The notes under the pieces: model-generated
What the model saw: the letters and a program-made list of their open reading frames with translations, nothing else
Told to the model about the DNA's origin: nothing
Databases searched by the model: none
Translations under genes and position numbers: made by a program
Source: Liquidambar formosana
Lineage: Eukaryota > Streptophyta > Magnoliopsida > Saxifragales > Altingiaceae
Assembly (NCBI GenBank): GCA_039720395.1
Contig: CM077833.1
Location: 32,399,478-32,463,477, forward strand
Direction: 5' to 3'
Length of the DNA: 64,000 nt
Shown: positions 1 to 11,051 of the stretch, piece after piece
How positions within the stretch are numbered: the first letter of the stretch is position 1
How the letters are laid out: every line of letters starts with the position of its first letter

Positions 1-97
1 AACCAAACAAATTCCTATGGACAGCATTTTCTATTATTTTACAAAACCAAACAAATTCCTATGGACAGCATTTTCTATTAAGAAACATGTCAATTAA

Positions 98-145
<48 letters not shown>

Positions 146-1787
146 GGTGCACACGTGCAATGCACGTGGTTTTTTGTTTCTTTAATTCAAAAAAAAAGTT
201 ATTACATTTTGTAAAGAAACACTTATCAAATAAAGTAGAAGCTATTAATGGAGAAAAAATAATTCAGAATCCCGCTGTTAATGGAAAAAGTAGAATTCAA
301 AATTATATAAATGATATATGTTAAGGTGTAGGGTCTTATACAAATTTGATTTCCTATTTATGTGATTTTACGAATTATAATATACTTTAAATTCCTATTT
401 ATATTTATGTGTTTTATATTCTTATTTCCTATTCCAATCAATATACCATGTATAAGGTTAGAATTATAATATACTTTGAATTCCTATTTATATTTATGTG
501 TTTTATATTCTTATTTCCTCTTTATGTGTTTTATATTTTATATTCTTATTTCCTCTTTTAATCAATGTACCGTGTATAAGAGTAGTGTTGTATTTAAAAT
601 ATAAAATAAAGATATATTGGTCAATCAAAAGCTTTTATGATATTCAACTTTTTATAGGTTGTATAGATAAGGAATGATCATCAGGTAAGCACGTGTTGAT
701 ATAACTTATATCAATACCCGCATTGGGAGTTGGATTTTATGCATTAGTGGGATTTGAGGTACATTGGATCAATGTAAAGCGTACAACCCCTAATGCATGG
801 TGCAAGGGATACAACCCTCGATACATGATATTAATATAACTTATATTAATAGGTGCTGATGGGAACATAACTATATATATAAGATCCGTACATCTTAATA
901 TAAGTTATATCAGCATTATATATTGAAAGTTATATTCTGTACATTACCTCAATATATCTCGTAACTCATTATTGTATGAAATATAACTTTTAATCCGGAC
1001 ATTGATATAAGTTATATTAGTACGTACTTATCTAGTTATCATTCTATATAATTTGAGGACTTTAAATGAAAGCGAATGAATGTGACGTCCCTTTACAGAG
1101 TTGGTTAGTCAAGAGTTGCGTCTGATTTTACACATACTGATTTTACACATAATTAGAATATTGAGATTTTAGGGGTGAAGTGGATTAAGCCAATGGCGCT
1201 GTCCACGTAACCAACCATCGTCCCGTAGTCTATTTAGAAAGGGACATGCATCATTGTTTTCTTTCATTAAAAGGGTCGGTATGTGTTTCAGCTGCTACTA
1301 TTGCAAGAGTAATGATCGGAAGGGCTCAACCCCATTGTAAGCTTGAGATGCCTGAGACTCAACTGGTTCAAATAACTGAGGTGAGAGATAATCCCACTTG
1401 TACAATTTGAAATCGGGGCACTATCTCAACGGTCCAAATTCATCGATTGTTGTATACTTCATTTCCTCTTGCTCTAATGACAAAAGAAAAACATCATAAT
1501 TGATCGACTATTGATACGTTTCAAGCATGATCACGTGAGCTCGAGCTTGAACTCTAATTTTAAGTGGAAAAATTCCAAGAAGGGTCACCCTCGGTGCATT
1601 AGTGGACAAGCATTTGGGCCATGTTCATTCAGGCCGGTGACCAGGATTTGGGGTCCCAAGGGGGCCAGTACAACTGTGTTGGGCCACACTTGCAATGCTG
1701 CTGGACTACATTTAAAGGGACCACAAAGTATCTCAAGTTTTTCTGTGGTCCAATTTTTAGGCGGCACAGGACCTACAAGGTCGGAAA
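1..1787. other. AT-rich spacer with short repeats, no gene seen
   Basis: No coding region is recognisable. Positions 1-44 and 45-80 are a direct tandem repeat with a 44-bp period, followed by a (TA)n tract at about 100-141. Between 696 and 1020 a 19-bp near-palindrome recurs four times (listed separately). From about 1600 to 1787 the sequence resembles 6605-6760, so it belongs to the 3' flank of the duplicated reductase unit. The short open frames here have no recognisable protein features. Confidence 0.6.
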
Positions 1788-2182
1788 GGGGATGGCTATA
1801 GCAACCCCCATTCTTATCACCTACCTCCCATCCTTTAGGTTTTTAAGATTTTATTCAAAATATGAAAGATTTTTATAAAAACCGATCATGATGTCTATTA
1901 GAAAACATTTTTTTGAACAACTTTGTAGAAGAAAGTTTTTCCTAAATCTATCGTTTAAATTACTTTTTAACCATTTATAACCTTTATTTCATTTTTTGCC
2001 AAAAAGTCTACTTAAACGATAGATTTTGGAAAAACTTTCTTATGCAAAGTTGTTCAAAATGATGTTTTCTAATGGACTAAGCGACCGGTTTTTGCAAAAA
2101 CCTTTTATATTTTTCATAAAATCTTAAAAACTAAAAAAAAAGGGTGGGGTTATAAAAATGAGGGGTTGCAATAGCCGTTCCC
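1788..2182. mobile_element. MULE-type MITE copy 1 (hairpin element, 9-bp TSD)
   Basis: A 395-bp element with long inverted ends: the left end reads GGGGATGGCTATAGCAACCC and the reverse complement of the right end reads GGGAACGGCTATTGCAACCC. The two halves are largely complementary, so the whole element can fold into a hairpin. It is flanked by ggtcggaaa (1779-1787) and agtcggaaa (2183-2191), an 8/9 match fitting the 9-bp target duplication typical of Mutator-like elements. It has no coding capacity. The corresponding flank of the neighbouring unit (about 6750-6860) lacks it, so it inserted after the duplication. Confidence 0.85.
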
Positions 2183-2551
2183 AGTCGGAAAACTTATTTT
2201 AAGCCCACAAACAATTTCTGGAAATGAAGCTTCAATTCCACAAGAAACCAATTTTTAATTCATGTGTCAAAATCGTTTTTAACCGGGTTTGAGATGTCCT
2301 CCAGAAAAATTATGCAGTCATGTAGCCTAAGTTTCTGAATTGAACCATTTTACAAAATTTCAAAATTTCAAGATCCATGACAGAAGGAAGAAAAAAAGGA
2401 CAAACAAGAACTGTAATTTACTGCATAACATGAACAAGACCTTCTAAGGATCGAGTAAAACTCCGTGATATGACCTTGCATAGGCCTAGGAGATAATATC
2501 AGATATACTAATGGAAGAACTTTCATTCACAGGAAAACTGAATGACTAGTT

Positions 2552-4955
2552 CTAACCTAATAAGCCACTCTCTCTGTAGTTCTCAACAGCATCAACAATA
2601 GTCTCTTCTAATGGTCTGTACTTCCAACCCACTTTCTGCAATTTCTCTGAACTCAGCTTCTTGTCTTCCACTACCTCAGTGAAGCTGTCAACAGATAATA
2701 TAAATTAGCATACCAATTAAAGAAGAAGATCTAACTAAAAAATTGTTAAGAATAGGCCAATGGGAACAGAAAATCTATTTAAATGGGGCACTAGACATTC
2801 ATTTCTAAAGATCAGGCAGGCAACTTGATTACTACTCCACTCTCTATGTTTCATGGAGTGGATTACATAGGATTTGAACTCTCTGTTATGATTAAGTTGT
2901 TTTTTAATTGAACTTACCTTTTGGGATAATTGTAGTCGGGGTACATGCTCTTCAACTTGTCCACCAAAGCACGTGTCCTAGCCACATATGATGAACATAT
3001 GTATCTCCCCTCCATGTCGGGCTTCTCATATGCCAACAGGAGTGCTTCAGCCACATCACGCACATCTACAAGGGGACGAGCTCTATCTTCCATTGATTCA
3101 TGTCCACCTGATTCCCATGGAAATCCACGAAAATTATATCACAAATACAACCAAATAAATAAAAGAAAGAAACATATGCATCAAGAATGCAGAGCTAATG
3201 ACCTCCAAAGCCCCCATATCCATAGCATCTCATCAACATATTTCCGTAATCTGATTACCAGCCTATTATTCTGAAATTGTACAGTGGACCTCACCATAAT
3301 ATTAGAAGAGTTTTTTTTTCCCTGTTCTATATTTCCCTTGGATTTCAGGATCAACCCTACATACTAAGCAATCCAAATGTAAGGCCACATGGGCCATTAT
3401 GATTGGAGACTGCAATAATTGAAGGCGTATGATACATAACCAGTGGCCTGTAGGCCCAATGGTATCCTTAGTGCTCCTCAGTGTGTGGGGTTGTGGGATC
3501 AGTCAGTAGTAGTAATTTTACCCTAATTGATAAATATTGCCCTCTTTGCAGCGTTCTACCTACACACCTTTGCCTTGAAATGATATACAACATAAAAATA
3601 ACATCTGTAATGCGAAGAAAAACCTTTCAGAAGAGTCAGGAGAAGTAAACTACTGGCGTTAACCGCAGATTGCAGCAACGGCCCAATAACAATGGATGGA
3701 CAAACCGTTACGATGTTGAGTCCGTTTCTTTTTGCATATTCCAAAGCTTCACTCTCTGCTATTGTTTTACCTAGGCGATACCAATCCTGATGTTCACTGT
3801 GTAGGAGTTTAGTTTAGAATTATACGCGTTTTGAATGACTGAATGGTTTACGTAATTGACAAATATACAGAACAATTGTAAATTGTGCTAATTGGATACC
3901 TCATTTGCTTTGCAAATGTCCTTGTCGGACCAACACTCCTCGTCCATGGCCTGATCCTCGGCCAATTAGGATTGATACTAACAGCCCCACCAGATGACAC
4001 AACCACAACTTTCTTCACTTTGGCCTTCAAACATGCATTTAGTACATTCCGCGTACCAGTTACAGCTGGTTCAAGCAGTTCTACCTGCACAGATTTTTGT
4101 AAAATTAATTAATTAAGGCTGCAGGATTTATAAACACTTCCATGTGAAATGGGCAAGTATCACTCCAATCCAACTTTTACCCGAACCAATCGTGACAGAT
4201 ATACCACATCAAGGAACAGAAGGCCATCTATCATTTAAGTGTACAAGCGTCTTGAAAAACTCTAATATATTACCCAGAGTTTTCATTGGGATGATAAAAT
4301 TATTTCCATGGAAGGGATAGAGTTTATCCAAGTTCACACAGAAACGAAGTTAACGGTAGCTTGAGGCCTGAAGAAATCAATTGAAAATAGTGGAATTTGC
4401 GAGGTAAAATCTTGCCTCAGGATTAGGTACTCTTCCAGAGGGAACTGGAGAGGCAACATGGAAAACTCCGGTGCACCCAGTAATGGCAGCACAAAGACCG
4501 TCATAGTCCAGCAAGTGTGTCTTGAAAAGTTGCAGATTCTCTGAAGCGTTTTCCAATTTCTTCAGATGGGCATTCTTTTCTTCACCTGGAAGATATTTTC
4601 AATGAAATTTGTAGGAAAATCTTTTCTAAATCTGATCCAAAGAATGATTTTTACCATTTTCACAGTAGTACAAAATCGTTGTTGCTTAGAGACATGCTGC
4701 GACCAATTAATAGCAAGTTCAAATTATAACTGAAACAAGTTTTTTCTAAATAAATTCCTTTAGTCCAGTACTTTCATCAATAAAACAGGAAAAGAAGAGA
4801 AGGGTAAGTAAAGGGAGCACAGAAGGTTACCTGGGTCCCTAACAGTTCCATGGACGATGTAACCCTTTGAGAGGAGAAACTTGATAGACCCATGATGCCA
4901 CATACCCTCCTGCACCTGTCACACACACTCTTTCTTTCTCTCATGGTTCTCCCAT
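2552..4955 (-). pseudogene. Cinnamoyl-CoA-reductase-like pseudogene (copy 1)
   Basis: Six exons match the intact neighbours in position and phase: 4955-4831, 4585-4416, 4084-3900, 3786-3624, 3107-2918, 2684-2552 (stop TAG). The intact family encodes an extended short-chain dehydrogenase/reductase that would reduce a hydroxycinnamoyl-CoA-like or related substrate with NADPH in the cytosol. Three lesions are visible. Codon 5 is TGA where copy 2 has GGA. Exon 1 is 125 nt instead of 124, with an extra base in the codons following the Rossmann motif GAGGYVASW. Exon 3 is 185 nt instead of 186, having lost one base after NWP. The active-site motif NWYC is changed to DWYR. Exons 2, 4, 5 and 6 remain open and all splice sites look intact, so the decay is fairly young or partial transcripts persist. 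Sequencing error could explain one lesion but hardly all three. Confidence 0.9.
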
Positions 4956-5180
4956 CTCTCTCTCCAGTTTTTTCAAGTCCACTTCTCAGATATACTCCTT
5001 TTGGATGCCTACTAAGTGACAAGAGGACATGCGTAAAGAGACAAACCAGCCGTTTGGTTATGCCAGGACAAATGAAACTGAGCGCTCACTTTATTTGGCT
5101 TTTACTCTTGTACATAGTAAAAAAAAAAAAATTGTTAAGGTGACCAAAAACAAAAACACTGAGAGTGCCAATAATGTCTT
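4956..5180 (-). promoter_or_regulatory. Upstream region of CCR-like copy 1, homologous to that of copy 2
   Basis: The stretch 4985-5105 aligns with 10310-10435 upstream of copy 2 (shared stretches such as gccgtttggttatgc). The duplicated unit therefore carried its promoter-proximal sequence. The leader is pyrimidine-rich (CT repeats) on the coding strand side. I could not assign a convincing TATA box. Confidence 0.5.
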
Positions 5181-5870
5181 CCTTTTTTTTTTGGGTAGAA
5201 ATATCAAGTCATAATCAACCACACCACCAAGACAACAGCTACAGAACCCCTAGAATCTGACCCAGGGAGCCAGGAAGCTCGGCCAATGGCCAGCCCCCTT
5301 ACAGAGTGAGCCAAGACATTGTCAGATCATGAGCATTTCACAAAATTAATTAAGTCCACAAGCCAGCATAAATCCTGTTTAATGGCCAGAAGGGATGAAG
5401 GCTAATGATCACTAATCACTATTCAAAGCATCATATAGCTGTGCTGAATCCAAAAATACCTCTGAGAACTGAACTCGAGCAGAAAGAGCCAAATGGAGGC
5501 GTGCACTGCACACAGACCGTCGTTACCTTCAGCCACAAGGACCCCATTGCAGAGCAAAATCTGACCATCCAGAGAGGAACTGAACTCGAGCAGAAAGAGC
5601 CAAATGGAGGTGTGCACACAGAATGTCACCTTCAACCACAATGGCCCCATTGCGAGGTCTGAAACTGGAGCTGCAAAGCAAATCTGACCATCCAGTAAAA
5701 AAAAAAAAAAAAAAGGGGCGGGTGGGGGGGGGTTGCTCTCACAACAAGAGGCTAGACATCCAAAAATACCCCATTTGAAAAGAGCCTCGACACCCTGTCT
5801 TCAGACGAGGAAGCCAAAAAAGGAGCTGCGAAACCCATTTGTTGGTCCTCTACCGTGGAATTGACTCAAA
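5181..5870 (-). mobile_element. Possible LINE 3' end (RNase H-like remnant) with internal tandem repeat
   Basis: Read on the minus strand, about 5345-5230 gives a peptide with the pattern SDNVLAHSVRGLAIGRASWL. This resembles the C-terminal RNase H-type segment of plant non-LTR retrotransposons (pattern CNxxAHxxAxLA..W). It is followed within about 60 nt by an A-run (T-run at 5183-5192 on the plus strand), as expected for a LINE tail. Stops interrupt the frame. Further upstream, about 5467-5690 contains two copies of a ~110-bp segment (gaactcgagcagaaagagcc occurs at 5470 and 5585). The assignment rests on motif memory only. The element would be a degenerate, 5'-truncated copy inserted between reductase units. 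Confidence 0.4.
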
Positions 5871-6179
5871 CCATGTCACAATACTTTTGTTTGAAGAACA
5901 CCACATTTTCGAATGGTGTCAACCTTATCAAATCTCCTTTGGATCTTTAGTCTAACAACTCTCTACAACCCTCAAAAGATGGGGAAAATACTAACAATGT
6001 CATTATGTCATTACTGTTGTGGCACTGTGCTACAACAGCAGCTAAACCTACTGCATGCATGTAATGGATCTCTAAGGAAAGTGCTGCTGACGTAAGGCAT
6101 CAAAAGCCTAGCAGGAAAACATAGAAGGACTAGACAGAACAAAATCCATTATCTTCGCCTCCTTTCCTAAAGATACTGA

Positions 6180-6605
6180 GGTTATCTCGGCGATGGCATT
6201 TTAGAATTTGATGCCACAATTATGGCCATCTTGGTTTTGATGTAAAAAGAATAGTGATGATCATGCCACATTGGAGTTGAATTGGGCACTTGGCTCGTAT
6301 AGCATTGCTCTTTCCAAGATATCAATTTCCATAAAACAGGACCATAACATCGAACAGTAGAAGATCAAATATTGACAGTATCAATCAACAAGAAGCAGCC
6401 AGGGGAATATATTATCTACTACAGTAAACATCTATAACAAAGACAGTCTAGGCTCAGCCATGCTTTTGTAACTGCTAAATATCAACTGTATCTCATCCAA
6501 CAGTCCAACTTCATGGTAGCTTTCAACGGAACAAGAGTTCCTCCAATGGCCTGTAATTCCAACCCAACCTGCACAATTTCCCTGAATTAAGCTTTTCTTC
6601 TTAGT
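6180..6605 (-). pseudogene. Relic of the last exon and 3' flank of another CCR-like copy
   Basis: About 6195-6600 is homologous to 10785-11165, the 3' flank plus exon 6 of copy 3. Shared landmarks are the stretches around tccaagatatcaatttccat and gcctgtaattccaaccca. In the minus strand, about 6600-6490 corresponds to the codons for LGWxYRPLEE and the terminal segment, but small deletions break the frame and no upstream exons are attached. It is a 3'-end fragment left by unequal duplication. It marks the junction where a copy-3-type unit and a copy-1/2-type unit once met. Confidence 0.75.
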
Positions 6606-7383
6606 AGAAGTTCAAGCTAGTGACCAGTGTTTCGGTCCCATGGTACCTAATATATCAGTTCCGGTTTGCACTTGCAGTACTGCATGCAGCACTGCAGCAA
6701 TTAAATGGACCACATTAATATAACTGATTTTCCAAAGGCACAAGAGCATGTTACAACTACTTCAGGAGAAGAAAAAAAAAGAGTATGTGTCAGTCTTCTA
6801 ACAGATGTTTTCTGTTACTACCCATACAAGTTTTCAGGGTTAAAAAACACATCCATGCCCACGAACAATTCTGAAAAATGAAGCTTACTGAATAAATTAA
6901 TTTATCCCAATCCATTAGTTTGGTTTTGCTCCTGGAAAATCATTTTTAGCGAAGTACTGGATTTCTATGTAGCCGAAGTTCCTGAATCAAACCACTTTAT
7001 AAAATTTGAACACCTCAATGCCTTACTTCCTCTCTTTTCTTTTTTCATTTTTATTTCTTTATTTCTAGATACATCATAGAACTTTCAATACAAAGATTTC
7101 AAATACATACTTCAATTCCACTGTATTTTTCAACTTCAATCCATACATTATTTTGACACCTACATACATTAAGACTTATTCTATCTTCGTAGTTCAACAT
7201 GATAAGATCCATGAAAAAGGAAATAAAGAAAGAAAAAAAACTGTAATTTACAGAACAATATGGCATGACCTTTTAACGATTGAGTACAACCCTGGAGTAT
7301 GACCATCCATAGGCCTAGGTGGTAATAATTAGCTATACCAATATATGAGCTTTCTCAGAAAACCTATTGGTTGGTTTTAAGTT
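6606..7383. repeat. Duplicated 3' flank of the reductase unit
   Basis: This spacer resembles 1630-2550 downstream of copy 1, minus the MITE found there. Parallel stretches include the segment around ggtgaccaggatttggggtc (1635) versus gtgaccagtgtttcggtccc (6620), and the block around 2210 versus 6865. It shows that the duplication unit extended at least 0.7 kb past the stop codon. No gene is seen in it. Confidence 0.6.
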
Positions 7384-10278
7384 TCAACCCAAGAAGCCAC
7401 TCTCTTTGTAGCTCTTAACAGTATCAGCAATAGTGTCTTCTAATGCCCTATACTTCCAACCCAAATTCTGCAATTTCTCTGAACTCAGCTTCATGTCTCC
7501 CTTGGCCTCTGTGAAACTGTCATGACATACTCAAAAATAAATTAGCATACCAAAGAAGAAGGTTGAGATACTGAAACATTGTTGAGAATTAGCCAATGGA
7601 AATGGAAAAAAAACTACTAAATCAGGGCACTCTATATTTATTTTGAAAGATTGGTCAGGTATTCTTATAATTTCAACTGAACATCATAGAGAATGACACT
7701 ATCTGCAATTAGTCCATTCTCTATGTTTTGTGCAGCTAAATTATATAGGATTTGAACTCTCTGATATACGTCTCCTTTTTTGCCAGGTAACTCTCTGATA
7801 TGACTAAGTTACTTGTAACTGAACTTACTTTTTAGGATAATTGTAGTCCGGGTACATGCTTTTCAACTTCTCCACCAAAGCACTTGTTCTAATCACATAT
7901 GATGAACATAAGTATCGCCCCTCCACTTCAGGCTTCTCATATCCCAGCAAGAGTGCTTCAGCAACATCACGCACATCTACAACAGGTTGAGCTTTATCTT
8001 CCATTGATTCATGTCCCCCTAATTCCCATATAGGATAAAAAAAAATGAACAAACAAAACAGACAAAAAAGAAAAAAGAAAAGAAAACATGCATCAAGAAT
8101 ACTGAGGTAATGACCCCCAAAGCCACCATATCAATAGCAGTAAATCAACGTATTTTGTAAAGCTGACTCCTAGCCTATTTTTATGCAATTGTTAAGTCAC
8201 CAATCACAGTGCACCTCAACATAATAACTGAAGTTTTTTTTTTCCCCTGTGCTATATCTCCCTTGGATTCAGAAATGCTCTAAAGACTAATCCGAATGTA
8301 CCCATACATGGGGTTATCATGATTGGTGACTATAATAATTGAAGAAGTATAATACATAACCATTGGCCTTTAGGCCCAATGGTATCCTTAGTGCTCCTCA
8401 TCGTGTGAGGTTGTGGGATCAGGAGTGGAATGTTTACCCTAATTAATAAGTGCTGCCCTTTTTGCAGTGTTGGATCTAATTTAACAACTTTCCCTTGGAA
8501 TGATATACAAAATAAAATTAAAAGCTGTAGTATGAAAAAATTATATAAAAAAAAGGGAAAAAAAAACCTTTTAGAAGAGACAGCAGAAGTAAGCTACTGG
8601 CGTTCATCGTGGATTGCAGCATCGGCCCAATGACAATGCATGGACAAACTGTCACAATGTTTAGTTCACTTCTCTTTGCATACTCCAAAGCTTCTTGCTC
8701 TGCTATCGTTTTGCCAAGGCAATACCAATTCTGTTGTTCATGTTGAAATAGGAGCTTAGCATTTAATTATACACATTATGAATAACTAATTGGTTCAAGT
8801 ATAGCCGTATAGCCACATATACAGAAAAATTGTAAATTGTGCCAATTGGATACCTCAGTCGTCTTGCAAAAGTCCTTGTCAGACCAACATTCCTCGTCCA
8901 TGACCTGATCCTTTGGCCAATTTGGGGTGACCGCAACAGCCCCAAGAGATGACACAACCACAACTTTCTTCACTTTGGCCTTCATACACGCGTTTAGTAC
9001 ATTCCGCGTACCAGTTACAGCAGGTTCAATCAGTTGTACCTGCACAAAGTTTTCTTAAAATTAAGGCTGCGGGATTCATAAACACAAACATGTAAACTCG
9101 GCGTTATTAACCAATTACAGCATTCCACATGAAGGAGCATACGAAGTCATGACATCCAAGTCATTCATGTGAAAAAGGATTTGAATTACTATATTATTCC
9201 ATGAAGGAGCATATGGAGAAATGGACATCCAAGTCATTCATGTGAAAGGGACTTGAATTACTATATTATTCCAGAGTTTTCACTGGGATGACTGGATTAT
9301 CCCCATAGAAAGGATGGTTGAGTTTATCCAAGTTCACATGGAAACAGAGTGAATATATAGTAACTTGAGGACTGAAGAAATTAATGGAATAAATGGACTT
9401 CGTGAGGTAAAATCTTGCCTCAGGATTTGGCACACTGCCAGGAGGAACTGGACAGGCAACATGGAAAACTCCGGTGCAGCCAGCAATGGCAGCACACAGA
9501 CCTTCATAGTTAACCAATTACAGCATTCCACATGAAGGAGCATACGAAGTCATGACATCCAAGTCATTCATGTGAAAAAGGATTTGAATTACTATATTAT
9601 TCCATGAAGGAGCATATGGAGAAATGGACATCCAAGTCATTCATGTGAAAGGGACTTGAATTACTATATTATTCCAGAGTTTTCACTGGGATGACTGGAT
9701 TATCCCCATAGAAAGGATGGTTGAGTTTATCCAAGTTCACATGGAAACAGAGTGAATATATAGTAACTTGAGGACTGAAGAAATTAATGGAATAAATGGA
9801 CTTCGTGAGGTAAAATCTTGCCTCAGGATTTGGCACACTGCCAGGAGGAACTGGACAGGCAACATGGAAAACTCCGGTGCAGCCAGCAATGGCAGCACAC
9901 AGACCTTCATAGTCCAGCAAGTCTGTCTTGAAAAGTTGCAGATTCCCTGAAGCGTTTTCCAATTTCTTCAGATGAGCATTCTTTTCATCACCTGAAAAAT
10001 AAGGTTTTTTTAATGAATCTGAACGAGTTCAAAACAAATCATTGTTGCTTACAGAAACACTGCGACCATTTAATAATACTTTCAGATTCCGAACTACTTA
10101 AACCAATTTTTTGTTAATTCATAATTCATGTGAACAGAGTAGAGAGAAGGTTACATGGGTCTCGAACAGTTCCATGGACGATGTAACCCTTGGAGAGGAG
10201 AAACTTGACAAGCCATGATGCCACATAGCCTCCTGCACCTGTTACACACACTCTTTCCTTCTCTCCCGCCTCTGCCAT
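7384..10278 (-). CDS. Cinnamoyl-CoA-reductase-like NADPH oxidoreductase (copy 2)
   Basis: Exons on the minus strand: 10278-10155, 9991-9822, 9039-8854, 8730-8568, 8018-7829, 7516-7384, totalling 966 nt and 321 aa plus stop. The start is the ATG in [18 protein letters not shown]. The product is an extended short-chain dehydrogenase of the CCR/DFR group. GAGGYVASW (residues 14-22) is the NADP(H)-binding turn, VVVVSS (124-129) holds the catalytic Ser, and NWYCLGK (161-167) holds the catalytic Tyr163 and Lys167 of the YxxxK pair. NWYC is the family signature, but the exact KNWYCYGK of lignin CCRs is absent, so CCR-like (CRL) is the safer name. The substrate is unknown, probably an aromatic or phenylpropanoid thioester or aldehyde. 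Intron 2 begins GC (GAG|GCAAGA). A 403-bp tandem duplication lies across the exon 2/intron 2 boundary. The normal exon 2 keeps its acceptor and donor, so the gene may still be functional. Confidence 0.88.
9107..9912. repeat. 403-bp perfect tandem duplication (9107-9509 and 9510-9912)
   Basis: The two units appear identical by eye over their whole length. Each contains the last 91 nt of exon 2 (ending CCTGAG) and about 310 nt of intron 2 of CCR-like copy 2. The downstream copy of the exon piece (9419-9509) has no upstream splice acceptor, so it should be spliced out as intron or used only as an alternative donor. Inside each unit is an older imperfect ~75-bp tandem repeat (9124-9198/9199-9272). 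Confidence 0.92.
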
Positions 10279-11051
10279 AACTCTCTCTCTTTCTCAGACA
10301 CCCGTTTGGTCAAGCTAGCTTCGAATATAAACTTCTCATGGTGCCGACTAAATGCGAAGGAGACATCTACAAAAAGACAAGCCGTTTGGTTATGCGATGA
10401 CAAATGAAACCGGGTGATTACTTCATTTGTTCCTCCTCTATGTTCTTCCCTTGTTTACCTCAGCGCCCACCATCGTCATGCGCATCTGACCTCTGACAAA
10501 ATTACAAGGCGCCACTGGCATCCACCTTGAGGTGGACATCTATCCTAAATGTAAGCATCATAGTTAAGATAGGCATGAACGTCTAGGGCAGTTGCGTGCC
10601 ATTGAGCCAACTGATGCAAGTGCCATATGATGCCTCTGCGACTGCGAGGTGCGTATTGTCTGTCACATCACCAGGAGCGTATGGATGCCAATCAGGAGGA
10701 CACGCAGTGACCCTTATTGATCCGGTGTGTGCAATAAATTTTCTATATAAATAAAATGCCAAACTGCCGTGGTAAAGGTCTAGGATTGATGCCCCAATTA
10801 TGGCCGGCCATCTTGTTTTTGAGATGAAAAGGACATTGATAAGCCACAGCCATTAAGCCACATTGGAGTTGGGACTGAGCACTTTCAAGATATCAATTTG
10901 CATAAAGACAGGACAATAACATCAAGAGTAGAAGATAAAATAAGATGGTATCCATCAGCAAGCCAGTTGAATATATTATCTATTACAGGAAATTGCTATG
11001 ACAAAGATAGTCTAGGCTCGGGGTGGTTTAACTGCCAAATATCATCTGTAT
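10279..11051 (-). other. Spacer: copy 2 promoter side and 3' flank of copy 3
   Basis: The part near 10279-10435 is the leader and promoter-proximal sequence of copy 2 and resembles that of copy 1. The part from about 10780 to 11051 is the 3' flank of copy 3 and matches the relic at 6195-6480. The GC-richer middle (about 10460-10720) shows no recognisable gene. Confidence 0.5.

Noticed and set aside
3440..3500. SINE-like piece in intron 4 of copies 1 and 2 (also about 8365-8425)
   Set aside because: It is shared by both copies, so it predates the duplication. No pol III boxes at correct spacing could be confirmed.
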